From Pseudomonadaceae bacterium (GTDB lineage: Bacteria; Pseudomonadota; Gammaproteobacteria; Pseudomonadales; Pseudomonadaceae): 34,572 nucleotides of DNA. Below, one piece after another: positions 8,325-15,801 of the stretch. A program made the position numbers and the translations under genes. Under the pieces are notes generated by a model. That model was given only the letters and a program-made list of their open reading frames with translations, searched no databases and was not told the origin of the DNA. The stretch's first letter is position 1. The number at the start of each line of letters is the position of its first letter. The stretch covers positions 1-34,572 of the forward strand of contig REBY01000077.1 of NCBI GenBank assembly GCA_007692485.1, read 5' to 3'.

Positions 8325-8621
8325 ATGACCACCACTTCCAACCCGTTTGAATGGCTGGGTGCCGCTCTGGGCACCGTTATCCGGGTCATTATCGATAGCC
8401 TGATGTGGCTGTTCGATATGATCACCGGCGCCAGCGCAGCCTTTATCAACGGCTTTTCCCGGGCACTCGGGGTCGACAGCGGTATTCTGACCATTGCTGC
8501 CGTGATCCTTGGCTTGTTCCTGATCTATCTGGGCGTGCAGCGCATGCTGCGCAAGCGTTTCGTCGCCGGGGTGATCTGGATTCTGCTCGGTCTCTGGCTA
8601 CTCAGCGCACTGATCCGCTGA
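8325..8621 (+). CDS. Small inner-membrane protein, function unknown
   Basis: A 98-aa protein not assigned to a named family. Residues about 8-38 form a hydrophobic or amphipathic segment (LGTVIRVIIDSLMWLFDMI). Two clear membrane spans follow (about 53-70, ILTIAAVILGLFLIYLGV, and 79-96, FVAGVIWILLGLWLLSALI), separated by a short Arg/Lys-rich loop (QRMLRKRF) that should face the cytoplasm. No cysteine and no catalytic motif. It lies alone between the thiolase hairpin and the PEBP gene, without the operator seen before the catabolic genes. The ribosome-binding site is poor (no clear GGAG), but the composition is coding-like and the frame fills the gap. I assign no function. Confidence 0.65.
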   Translation: MTTTSNPFEWLGAALGTVIRVIIDSLMWLFDMITGASAAFINGFSRALGVDSGILTIAAVILGLFLIYLGVQRMLRKRFVAGVIWILLGLWLLSALIR

Positions 8622-8642
8622 CACGATGACTACCCACAGCGG

Positions 8643-8672
8643 TTGCCGCGATCGACCGCAAAGGGCTAGGCT
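8643..8672 (+). promoter_or_regulatory. Possible promoter of the PEBP-family gene
   Basis: TTGCCG (8643-8648), an 18-bp spacer, then TAGGCT (8667-8672), 45 bp before the ATG. A weak match, given because the gene needs a promoter in this 95-bp gap. Confidence 0.3.
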
Positions 8673-8716
8673 AAAGACGTTTTCCAATCGCGCTATCCAT
8701 CTGCAAGGAGACGATT

Positions 8717-9199
8717 ATGGGTTTTGCCTTTTCCAATGAATTGAGCCTTAACAGCAGCAACTTCAACCCCTCCAGCCCAATCCCCAAGCGGCATACCGGT
8801 GAAGGTGTTGATGTATCACCGCAGTTAAGCTGGGCCAACGCCCCGGCCGAGACCAAAAGCTACGCCATCATCTGTCACGACCCCGATGCACCGCTGATTT
8901 CACCGCGCGGCACCTATGGTTTCGTGCACTGGACGCTCTACAACATTCCCGGTTCGGTGAATGCGCTTAGTGAAGGCACCCAGGATTTTACCCGTGGCAA
9001 GAATGACTTCGGCAACAACAGCTACAACGGCCCGATGCCGCCGGAAGGCCACGGCATGCATCAATACTATTTCTGGGTAATCGCGCTCGATGAAGACCTG
9101 CAACTGCCACCAGGCCTGACCCTGTGGGAATTGCTGGCCAAGATCGAGCCGCACGCGCTGGCGATGAACCGTTTGATCGGTACTTACAAGCGCGGCTGA
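8717..9199 (+). CDS. YbhB/YbcL-family (PEBP/Raf kinase inhibitor-like) protein
   Basis: Member of the bacterial phosphatidylethanolamine-binding-protein family; the cellular role of these small single-domain proteins is unclear. The 160-aa sequence has the ligand-pocket motif DPDAPL near residues 55-60 (CHDPDAPLISPRG), the segment GFVHWTLYNIPG at about 68-79, and the later NSYNGPMPPEGHGMHQYYFWVIALD, which forms the rest of the pocket (PP.GHG.H.Y.F). There is no signal peptide, so it is cytoplasmic like YbhB. A strong AAGGAGA ribosome-binding site sits before the ATG. A separate thioesterase gene follows 68 bp downstream; the two may be co-transcribed but show no clear functional link. Confidence 0.9.
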   Translation: MGFAFSNELSLNSSNFNPSSPIPKRHTGEGVDVSPQLSWANAPAETKSYAIICHDPDAPLISPRGTYGFVHWTLYNIPGSVNALSEGTQDFTRGKNDFGNNSYNGPMPPEGHGMHQYYFWVIALDEDLQLPPGLTLWELLAKIEPHALAMNRLIGTYKRG

Positions 9200-9267
9200 T
9201 TGCACCCCTGTGGGTGGCACGGCGCCTGTCGTGCCACCTTGCCTGTCAACGCAGTTCGGAATCCCCG

Positions 9268-10071
9268 ATGACGACCCCCACTCCCCATGCCCTCGATCAG
9301 GCCATCCGCCTGCAGATGACCGCGGAAAACTGTTTCAGCGGCCATTGTGATGAAACCTATCTGAATATGGTTGGCCCCTTTGGTGGCATGACCGCTGCCA
9401 CCCTGCTCAATGCAGCCCTGCAACACCCTGAAAGCCTGGGTGACCCGGTATCGCTGACGGTGAACTTTGCCGGCCCGGTGGCTCTGGGTGACTTCGAGGT
9501 CGAAGCTACCCCGCTGCGCACCAACCGCTCGACCCAGCACTGGTTGCTCTTGTTGCGCCAGAACGGCGAGGTCATGACCAGCGCCACGGCCTTCTTTGCC
9601 AATCGTCGGGAAACCTGGTCAGAGCAGGTGCTCGACCGCCCGCAAGCGCCTGCCGTCAGCGAACTGCCGCGCATGCAGCGACATGAACGGGCCTGGTTCA
9701 AGCACTACGACATGCGCTATATCAGCGGCGGGTTCAAGCCGGGCGGCGAAGAAACCAACGATAGCCTGCTGTGGGTGCGCGACGAGCCACCCAGGCCGCT
9801 GGACTATGCGGCACTGACCGCTATCGGTGATATTTTTGCCCCGCGCATTTTCAGCCGTCGCCAGGCCTTCACCCCGGCCGGCACCGTGTCCATGACGCAT
9901 TACTTCCATGCCAGCCAGGATGATTTACAGCGTGCCGGCAGTGATTTTCTGCTCGGCCAGGCAACGGCCAGCCGCTATCACCACAACTATGCCGACCAGA
10001 GTGCGCACCTGTGGGCAACCGACGGTACCCTGCTGCTAAGCAGTACCCAGGTGGCTTACTTCAAGGAATGA
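9268..10071 (+). CDS. Double-hotdog thioesterase family protein (TesB-like)
   Basis: Predicted acyl-CoA thioesterase of the two-hotdog type. The start at 9268 (MTTPTPHALDQ, 267 aa) is preferred over an in-frame ATG at 9124, which would overlap the PEBP gene. The N-terminal hotdog has VGPFGGMTAATLLNAALQHP (about 31-50), the glycine-rich turn and helix of this family. It is followed by LTVNFAGPVALGDFEVEATP, typical of the central strands. The second hotdog covers about 150-265 and includes the Asp/Gln/Thr-type residues expected of TesB-like proteins only loosely (TVSMTHYFHAS). It is convergent with the crotonase, with a shared hairpin at 10079-10101. It may adjust acyl-CoA pools for the neighbouring oxidation genes; the substrate is unknown. 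Confidence 0.82.
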   Translation: MTTPTPHALDQAIRLQMTAENCFSGHCDETYLNMVGPFGGMTAATLLNAALQHPESLGDPVSLTVNFAGPVALGDFEVEATPLRTNRSTQHWLLLLRQNGEVMTSATAFFANRRETWSEQVLDRPQAPAVSELPRMQRHERAWFKHYDMRYISGGFKPGGEETNDSLLWVRDEPPRPLDYAALTAIGDIFAPRIFSRRQAFTPAGTVSMTHYFHASQDDLQRAGSDFLLGQATASRYHHNYADQSAHLWATDGTLLLSSTQVAYFKE

Positions 10072-10078
10072 GCGTGGC

Positions 10079-10101
10079 CAGGCCACCCCTAGGGCGGCCT
10101 G
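10079..10101. terminator. Bidirectional hairpin between convergent genes
   Basis: The arms CAGGCCACCC (10079-10088) and GGGCGGCCTG (10092-10101), with one mismatch, are closed by a 3-nt loop and lie in the 34-bp gap between two convergent stop codons. No T-run on either side. Confidence 0.4.
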
Positions 10102-10105
10102 CCGA

Positions 10106-10777
10106 TCAAGGCTGCAACCAGGGCAGCACGGCTGCGCGCAAGGGCGCATTCAGCAAAGCGCGAGTTTCCCGGTAAGCCGTGCGTGGCAGCGCCGCGAGGC
10201 GCTGCAAATGACTGCGTGCTTCCAGCAGCACATGCTCGCTGGCATGCAGCTCGTCGAGAAAGCCGGCTTGCACCGACTGATCGGGATTCAGTCCTTGTGC
10301 CTGCAGCGCGCAACGGGACAGCCACTGGGGTGCAATCCGGTCGCGGGCAATCGCCATGGCGGCTTCGGGCATGGTCATGCCGATAGCCACTTCGTTGAGT
10401 GCGACCTGCCAGTCACCGGTCGTGCCCACACGGTAGTCGGCCAGCAAAAGCATAAAGGCGGCCTTGGCCATGGCATGGCCGGTACTGGCGATCACCAGTG
10501 GGGCCGGATAGTCCAACATAGCCAGGGTCAGGCGGTCACCCGCGGCACGCATGGCGTCACATTCCGGGCCGCCGGCAGCAATCAGCTTGCGGTCATAGCC
10601 GGCACTGAAGCACCCCGGGCGCCCGCTGATCAGCAACGCGGCATCGGCTGCGGCAGCCTCAGCCATGGCCGCCAGCAAGGCTTCCAACATGGCCTCGGAC
10701 AAGGCGTTGACCTTGCCGTCATCCAGAATTATTTCGGCCAGGCCGTCATGCAGGCTGAACTGCAGGCGCTGGCTCAT
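10106..10777 (-). CDS. Short crotonase-family protein with an incomplete catalytic pair
   Basis: Crotonase-superfamily acyl-CoA enzyme, 223 aa, somewhat shorter than the usual ~260. The CoA/oxyanion region is recognisable (SGRPGCFSAGYDRK, residues 51-64), as is LADYRVGTTGDWQVALNEVAIGMTMP at 112-137. Glu129 lies where the second catalytic glutamate of enoyl-CoA hydratase is found. The position 20 residues earlier, Glu144 in rat hydratase, is Met109 here, so a normal two-glutamate hydration is unlikely; an isomerase, hydrolase or accessory role is possible. Its start codon overlaps the acyl-CoA ligase stop by 4 bp (ATGA), so it is translationally coupled and belongs to the same operon. In position it parallels PimE, but the missing residue argues against equal function. 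Confidence 0.82.
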   Translation of the reverse strand: MSQRLQFSLHDGLAEIILDDGKVNALSEAMLEALLAAMAEAAAADAALLISGRPGCFSAGYDRKLIAAGGPECDAMRAAGDRLTLAMLDYPAPLVIASTGHAMAKAAFMLLLADYRVGTTGDWQVALNEVAIGMTMPEAAMAIARDRIAPQWLSRCALQAQGLNPDQSVQAGFLDELHASEHVLLEARSHLQRLAALPRTAYRETRALLNAPLRAAVLPWLQP

Positions 10778-12402
10778 GCCGCACCCGCTTGCGCGCGTGC
10801 TTCATCGCGCAGCACCCGACGCAGTAGTTTGCCGACCGTGGACTTTGGCAGATCCTCGCGAATTTCCACCTGCCGGGGGATCTTGTAGCCCGTCAGGTGC
10901 TCGCGGCAATGGGCAATGATACCGGCGGCATCCAGCGCAGCATCGTGGAGGCTGACATAGAGCTTGATGGCTTCCCCGGTGCGTTCATCAGGAATACCGA
11001 CGGCGACGCACTCGCGGACACCAGGATGGCGCATCACTGCATCCTCGATATCGTTCGGGTAGACGTTGAAACCGGAGACCAGAATCATGTCCTTCTTGCG
11101 ATCGACCAGTTTGAGGAAGCCTTCCTCGTCAATCACCCCGACATCACCGGTTTTCAGCCAACCGTCAGCACTGAAGGTCTTGGCAGTCTCATCGTCACGC
11201 TGCCAGTAACCCTGCATCACCTGCGGGCCCTTGATCAGCAATTCACCCGGCTCGCCGCGCGGGGTCGGATGCCCATCGTCATCCACGGTTTGCAGCCAGG
11301 TGTCGATCACGGCCTTACCGATATAGCCTTCGCGGTAGGGGGTGTTGGCCGTCGAGGCGACAACCACCGGTGAGGTTTCGGTCAACCCATAACCCTCGCG
11401 AATCACACTGCCGGTGCGAGCCTGCCAGCGCTTGGCAATTTCGGTATTCAGAGGCGCGCCACCCGAATTCACCCACTTCAAGCGGCTGAAATCGATGTTA
11501 TCGAATTCCGGATGCGCCATCAGCGAGACAAACAAGGAGTTGATCCCGGTCAGCAGGGTAAAAGGATGGCGCTTGAGGTCGCCGATCATGCTGTCCAGAT
11601 CACGCGGATTGCTGATCAATATGCTGTGGAAGCCGGTAAATACCGAGGCGATGCAGTTCGCGGTAAAAGCGAAGATATGATAGAGCGGCAGCGGCGAGAC
11701 ACGCACTTCATTGCCATATTCCACTTCGCCCGGCTTGAGGATGCTGACCGCCTGCAACACATTGCAGAGGATATTACTGTGGGTCAGCATGGCGCCCTTG
11801 GAAACCCCGGTCGTGCCGCCTGTGTATTGCAACAGGGCCAAGTCATCCGGGGTTCGCTCGGGGCTGACGGCAGGCAGCTCGGCGCCTGCCTGCAGGGCGT
11901 GCATAAAGCGGGTTTCGTCGGGTGCTGTGGCCGCCAGCTGCGGGTTTTGCAGGTCGTCCATGCTGGTCACGATCAGGTGCGTGATCGCAGTATCCGCCTG
12001 CACGCCGCGAACCAACGGCACCAGTTTATCCAGCACCAGCACAGCCTTGGCGCCGGAATCACTGAACTGATGGCGCGCTTCGCTGGCGGTGTACTGTGGG
12101 TTGGTATTGACGATCACCAAGCCGGCCTTGAGCGCAGCAAAGATTCCGATGGTATATTGCAGCAGGTTGGGCAGCAGGATCGCCATGCGATCACCGGGTT
12201 GTAACTTCAGTTGGTGTCGCAGGTAACGCGCCAACTGGTCTGCACGATCATCCAGATCAATAAAACTCAGGGTATCCGTACCACAAGAGAACGCCGGCTT
12301 GTTGCCATAATCCTGCCGAGCCTTGGCGAGAATGTCGTAAATGCTGCGGTGCCCGAGCTCAGCCAATTGCGAGCTGACCTGATATTGACCGGGTGACGTC
12401 AT
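10774..12402 (-). CDS. Acyl-CoA ligase (AMP-forming), FadD/PimA-like
   Basis: Predicted ATP-dependent activation of a free fatty or dicarboxylic acid to its CoA thioester. At 542 aa it has full length. The P-loop-like motif YTGGTTGVSKG is at residues 193-203, followed by the GYGLTETSP adenylate motif and GWLKTGDVGVIDEEGFLKLV. The hinge DRKKDMILVSGFNVYP and the catalytic lysine motif near the C-terminus (DLPKSTVGKLLRR) are also present. The ribosome-binding site AAGAGG precedes the ATG. It is the first gene of a two-gene operon with the crotonase, and is divergent from the IclR regulator; a predicted operator lies 24-38 bp upstream of its start. By context it would activate the acid brought in by the TRAP transporter. 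FadD-type use of monocarboxylic fatty acids cannot be excluded. Confidence 0.9.
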   Translation of the reverse strand: MTSPGQYQVSSQLAELGHRSIYDILAKARQDYGNKPAFSCGTDTLSFIDLDDRADQLARYLRHQLKLQPGDRMAILLPNLLQYTIGIFAALKAGLVIVNTNPQYTASEARHQFSDSGAKAVLVLDKLVPLVRGVQADTAITHLIVTSMDDLQNPQLAATAPDETRFMHALQAGAELPAVSPERTPDDLALLQYTGGTTGVSKGAMLTHSNILCNVLQAVSILKPGEVEYGNEVRVSPLPLYHIFAFTANCIASVFTGFHSILISNPRDLDSMIGDLKRHPFTLLTGINSLFVSLMAHPEFDNIDFSRLKWVNSGGAPLNTEIAKRWQARTGSVIREGYGLTETSPVVVASTANTPYREGYIGKAVIDTWLQTVDDDGHPTPRGEPGELLIKGPQVMQGYWQRDDETAKTFSADGWLKTGDVGVIDEEGFLKLVDRKKDMILVSGFNVYPNDIEDAVMRHPGVRECVAVGIPDERTGEAIKLYVSLHDAALDAAGIIAHCREHLTGYKIPRQVEIREDLPKSTVGKLLRRVLRDEARAQAGAA

Positions 12403-12425
12403 AGAAACCTCTTAACGGACTATTG

Positions 12426-12440
12426 TTTTGCAGAGCGGAA
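12426..12440 (-). promoter_or_regulatory. Predicted IclR-type operator, site D
   Basis: On the minus strand it reads TTCCGCTCTGCAAAA, 13 of 15 bases as in site A. It lies in the gap between the acyl-CoA ligase (minus) and the IclR gene (plus), closer to the ligase. A TATTTT hexamer just upstream on the minus strand (12447-12442) could be the ligase -10. The same TATTTT-then-operator order occurs in front of the fused hydratase/dehydrogenase. Confidence 0.65.
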
Positions 12441-12593
12441 TAAAATACCAAAAAGATGCTATTCTATCCCCATTGACTGTGCAATGATTGAGACGATCAG
12501 TGGCACTAAAGTCGAAATGAGACTCGGACTCGTCCGTAATAATAGACTCCCGGAGACCGCAACGCCGGCCCGGCCAGACAGCAAGCAGACCGT

Positions 12594-13391
12594 ATGAACG
12601 ACGACCTGGAAACCAGCCCAGCTACGACCGCAGCGCCCAAGGACCGGAAATTTGTCGAGGCGCTGTCGCGCGGTCTCGATGTGTTGCGCGCCTTCAGCCA
12701 GGGCTCGGTGGTCATGGGCAATCAGGATATCGCCCGCATCACGGGTCTGCCCAAGCCCACTGTCTCACGCATGACCTACACGCTGACCAAGCTCGGCTAT
12801 CTCAGCTACTCGCCACAGCTGGAAAAGTACCAGCTGGATTCCGGCGTGCTGGCGCTGGGTTATGCCTATGTGTCCAATCTGCGTGTACGCCAGCTGGCCA
12901 AGCCCTATATGGATGAGTTTGCGCGTTCAACCAATACCTCGGTCGGACTGACCTGCCGCGACCGCCTGTCGATGATCTATGTCGAAAACTGCCGCCCCGC
13001 TGAGACCACCTCACTGCGTATGGACGTCGGCGTGCGCCTGCCCTTGGCCACCACAGCCGCTGGCCGCGCCTACCTGGCGGCGATGAAGGATGAAGAGCGC
13101 GCCCACGTGCTGGCAGCGATCGAAGCGCGTAACCCCGAGCAGTGGCCCGAATGGCGCGCTCAGCTGGACGATTGCTTTGACGACTTCCGCCAACATGGCT
13201 TCTGCCTGTCTTTGGGTAACTGGGACCGCAATGTGAATGCTGCTGGCGTGCCTTTGTACCTGCAGGACGGCACCATCATGGCTCTGACCTGCGGCGCCCC
13301 CTCTTATCTGGTCTCCGAAGACAAGGTAAAAAACCAGCTCGCGCACCAGCTCGCCATGCTCGCCCGCGATATCGAACGCCTCGGGGTTTAG
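12594..13391 (+). CDS. IclR-family transcriptional regulator
   Basis: Predicted local regulator of the acyl-CoA and transporter genes. The 265-aa protein has an N-terminal winged helix-turn-helix (about residues 20-80: VEALSRGLDVLRAF, then DIARITGLPKPTVSRMTYTL as the recognition unit). The C-terminal IclR effector domain (about 95-262) includes TSVGLTCRDRLSMIYVE, RLPLATTAAGRAYLAAM and the C-terminal GAPSYLVSED region that in relatives lines the ligand pocket. It is divergent from the acyl-CoA ligase, with one predicted operator between them; five further copies precede three other units in the window. The azelate-responsive regulator AzeR of Pseudomonas nitroreducens is also an IclR protein, so a dicarboxylate ligand is a reasonable guess. 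Whether it represses or activates is unknown; operator positions near predicted start sites favour repression. Confidence 0.93.
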   Translation: MNDDLETSPATTAAPKDRKFVEALSRGLDVLRAFSQGSVVMGNQDIARITGLPKPTVSRMTYTLTKLGYLSYSPQLEKYQLDSGVLALGYAYVSNLRVRQLAKPYMDEFARSTNTSVGLTCRDRLSMIYVENCRPAETTSLRMDVGVRLPLATTAAGRAYLAAMKDEERAHVLAAIEARNPEQWPEWRAQLDDCFDDFRQHGFCLSLGNWDRNVNAAGVPLYLQDGTIMALTCGAPSYLVSEDKVKNQLAHQLAMLARDIERLGV

Positions 13392-13401
13392 CGATCCACC
13401 A

Positions 13402-13462
13402 GATCAATGGGGTCAGAGTCAATTGAAAAACAACGTTTCAATTGACTCTGACCCCATTGATC
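13402..13462. repeat. 61-bp perfect palindrome (27-bp arms, 7-nt loop)
   Basis: The left arm 13402-13428 (begins GATCAATGGGGTCAGAGTC) and right arm 13436-13462 are exact reverse complements, with loop AACAACG. A further partial copy, CCCCGTTGATC, follows at 13468-13478. It starts 11 bp after the IclR stop, so it would also act as a strong hairpin at the 3' end of that mRNA. It has no T-run. The GGGGTCAGAGTCAATT core looks like a dispersed palindromic repeat of the REP kind rather than a gene-specific terminator; this is inference. Confidence 0.8.
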
Positions 13463-13545
13463 GCTGGCCCCGTTGATCGGGCGTGATGGCGGACTGCTGA
13501 CACATCATCTTTACTGATAAATCCTCATTCCCCGCAAAGCAGGCA

Positions 13546-13574
13546 TCGACAAGCCGCTTTATTTTTTGTATTTT
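13546..13574 (+). promoter_or_regulatory. Predicted promoter of the hydratase/dehydrogenase operon
   Basis: TCGACA (13546-13551), a 17-bp spacer, then TATTTT (13569-13574). The -10 overlaps operator B1 and transcription would start near 13581, between B1 and B2. Assigned from spacing and consensus. Confidence 0.4.
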
Positions 13575-13585
13575 GCCTAGCGGAA
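13571..13585 (-). promoter_or_regulatory. Predicted IclR-type operator, site B1
   Basis: Reads TTCCGCTAGGCAAAA on the minus strand, 13 of 15 bases as in site A. It overlaps the predicted -10 of the downstream operon and is 28 bp, centre to centre, from B2. Confidence 0.6.
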
Positions 13586-13598
13586 TATGATTTCATTA

Positions 13599-13613
13599 TT
13601 TCGCATAGTGGAA
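13599..13613 (-). promoter_or_regulatory. Predicted IclR-type operator, site B2
   Basis: Reads TTCCACTATGCGAAA on the minus strand, 14 of 15 bases as in site A. It lies 31 bp before the ATG at 13645 and downstream of the predicted transcription start, in tandem with B1. Confidence 0.7.
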
Positions 13614-13644
13614 TAACGAAGACACACCCCAACGGAGGTTACGC

Positions 13645-15738
13645 ATGTCGGACGTGGTCACACTGGAACGCCAGGGCCCCATTGCAGTCATTCGGGTCAA
13701 CAATCCCCCGGTCAATGCGCTGGGTATTGCCGTGCGCGAAGGCTTGCAGAACAGCTTCAAAGCAGCCGAGGCCGATGCCGAGGTCAAGGCGATTGTTCTG
13801 GTCTGTGAAGGTAATACCTTTATTGCCGGTGCCGACATCAAGGAATTCGGCAAGCCGCCGAAGAGCCCGGGCCTGCCCGAGGTGGTCAACGACATCGAAG
13901 CCGGCAACAAGCCAAGCATTGCCGTGATCCATGGCACCGCCCTGGGTGGCGGTCTGGAAGTGGCGCTGAGCTGCCATTACCGGGTTGCACGCAAAGACGC
14001 CAAGGTCGGCCTGCCGGAAGTCAAGCTCGGCCTGCTGCCGGGCGCCGGTGGTACTCAGCGCCTGCCCCGCGTGGTTGGTGTTGGCAAGGCCCTCGATATG
14101 ATTGTCAGCGGCGCGCCGATCAGCGCCGTGGAAGCCAACGAGCTGGGTGTGGTCGACGAATTGTTTGAAGGCGACCTGCTGGCGGCCGGTAAGGCGTTTG
14201 CAGAGCAGCTGATTGCTGACGGCAGAGGCGCACGTCGCACTGGCGAGCGTACCGACAAGCTGGAAGGTGTCGACAATGCTGCTCTGGTTGCGGCCAAGCG
14301 CGCCGAGATCGAGAAAAAAATGCCCGGCCTGTTTTCACCACAGCGCTGCATTTCGGCTGTGGAAGCCTCGTTTACTCTGCCGCTGGCCGATGGCCTCAAG
14401 CGTGAGCGTGAGCTGTTCGGCGAATGCCTGGTTTCACCGCAGCGCGCGGCGCTGGTACACGCGTTCTTTACCGAGCGCCTGGCCTCCAAGGTGGATGACC
14501 TGCCAAAAGACACCCCCGTGCGTGAGATCAAGTCCGCCGGCGTGATCGGCGGCGGCACCATGGGTGTTGGTATTGCCATGTGCTTTGCCAATGCCGGTAT
14601 TCCAGTAAAGATTCTGGAAATCAGCAACGAAGCACGCGACAAGGCGATCGAACGCGCCCGTGACACTTACGGCATGAGCGTCAAGCGCGGCAGCCTGACC
14701 GAAGCGGCGCTGGAAAAGCGCATGGCACTGGTCAGTGGTATTACCGACTATGCCGATCTGTCTGATGTCGACCTGGTCGTTGAAGCCGTATTTGAAGAGA
14801 TGGGCGTCAAGCAGAAGGTGTTTGAAGCACTGGATGCCAACTGCAAGCCCGGCGCTATTCTCTCGTCCAACACCAGCTCGCTGGACCTGAACGAGATTGC
14901 CAACTTCACCAAGCGCCCGGAAGACGTCGTTGGCCTGCATTTCTTCAGCCCGGCCAACGTCATGCGCCTGCTGGAAGTGGTGCGCGGCGCCAAGACCAGT
15001 AATGAAGTGCTGGCCACCGCCATGGCGATTGGCAAGAAGCTGAAGAAAGTCGCGGTGCCGGTTGGTGTTTGCGACGGCTTTGTCGGCAACCGTATGGTGT
15101 TCCAGTACGGCCGCGAGTCCGAATTCCTGCTGGAAGAAGGCGCTACCCCGGCTCAGGTCGATGGCGTACTGAAAAAGTTTGGCATGGCCATGGGGCCCTT
15201 CGCCATGCGTGATCTGTCCGGCCTGGATATCGGCCTGGCCATCCGCAACCGTCAACGCGAAACCCTGAGCCCGGAATTCAAGCTGCCGACCATTCTCGGC
15301 AAGATGGCAGACGCCGGCATGCTCGGTCAAAAGACCGGCAAAGGCTTCTATATCTACGAAAAAGGTTCGCGCACACCGCTGGAAAACCCTGAGCTGCCAG
15401 CCATTCTGGAAGCGGCCTCCAAGGAGCAGGGAATTCAGCGCCAGCAACTCTCGGATGAGTACATTCTTGAGCGTTGCATGTATGCATTGATCAACGAGGG
15501 CGCCAAGATCCTCGAGGAAGGCATTGCCCAGCGGGCAAGTGACATCGACGTAATCTACATCAATGGTTACGGCTTCCCTTCGCATCAGGGTGGCCCGATG
15601 TTCTATGCTGACAGCATTGGCTTGGACCGTGTCTATGCCCGCATCTGCGAATTCCATGAGCAGCATGGTGCCTGGTGGAAGCCCGCACCGCTGCTGGAAA
15701 AGCTGGCCAAGGAAGGGCGCAAGTTCGCTGATCTGTGA
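13645..15738 (+). CDS. Fused enoyl-CoA hydratase / 3-hydroxyacyl-CoA dehydrogenase (FadB/PimF-like)
   Basis: Bifunctional beta-oxidation enzyme that hydrates trans-2-enoyl-CoA and oxidises the 3-hydroxyacyl-CoA with NAD. The N-terminal crotonase domain (about 1-190) keeps the oxyanion motif FIAGADIKEF and both catalytic glutamates, Glu105 (GGGLEVALSC) and Glu125 (GLPEVKLGLLPGAGG). The NAD domain begins with GVIGGGTMG (residues 299-307) and has the catalytic His432 in HFFSP. Two C-terminal dehydrogenase domains follow, to residue 697. Size and layout match PimF of Rhodopseudomonas palustris and FadB alike. A GGAGGT ribosome-binding site precedes the ATG. It heads a unit with the two acyl-CoA dehydrogenases (63-bp gap). 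Two operators sit at its promoter. No FadA-type thiolase follows it, unlike canonical fadBA operons, which supports a dedicated rather than general fatty-acid role. Confidence 0.93.
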   Translation: MSDVVTLERQGPIAVIRVNNPPVNALGIAVREGLQNSFKAAEADAEVKAIVLVCEGNTFIAGADIKEFGKPPKSPGLPEVVNDIEAGNKPSIAVIHGTALGGGLEVALSCHYRVARKDAKVGLPEVKLGLLPGAGGTQRLPRVVGVGKALDMIVSGAPISAVEANELGVVDELFEGDLLAAGKAFAEQLIADGRGARRTGERTDKLEGVDNAALVAAKRAEIEKKMPGLFSPQRCISAVEASFTLPLADGLKRERELFGECLVSPQRAALVHAFFTERLASKVDDLPKDTPVREIKSAGVIGGGTMGVGIAMCFANAGIPVKILEISNEARDKAIERARDTYGMSVKRGSLTEAALEKRMALVSGITDYADLSDVDLVVEAVFEEMGVKQKVFEALDANCKPGAILSSNTSSLDLNEIANFTKRPEDVVGLHFFSPANVMRLLEVVRGAKTSNEVLATAMAIGKKLKKVAVPVGVCDGFVGNRMVFQYGRESEFLLEEGATPAQVDGVLKKFGMAMGPFAMRDLSGLDIGLAIRNRQRETLSPEFKLPTILGKMADAGMLGQKTGKGFYIYEKGSRTPLENPELPAILEAASKEQGIQRQQLSDEYILERCMYALINEGAKILEEGIAQRASDIDVIYINGYGFPSHQGGPMFYADSIGLDRVYARICEFHEQHGAWWKPAPLLEKLAKEGRKFADL

Positions 15739-15801
15739 TGACTCGGGGTGGCTCGCCGCAAGGTGAACCGCCCGCTACCTGTATTTAAACGAGGAAAACC
15801 C

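Noticed and set aside
9124-9267. Upstream in-frame start for the double-hotdog thioesterase
   Set aside because: It would overlap the end of the PEBP gene and adds residues unlike the family; the ATG at 9268 begins the conserved region at the usual distance.
14434-15666. 410-aa open frame antisense to the fused hydratase/dehydrogenase gene
   Set aside because: Entirely inside a gene with intact catalytic motifs; no ribosome-binding site and a composition typical of reverse-complement translation (His/Gln-rich).
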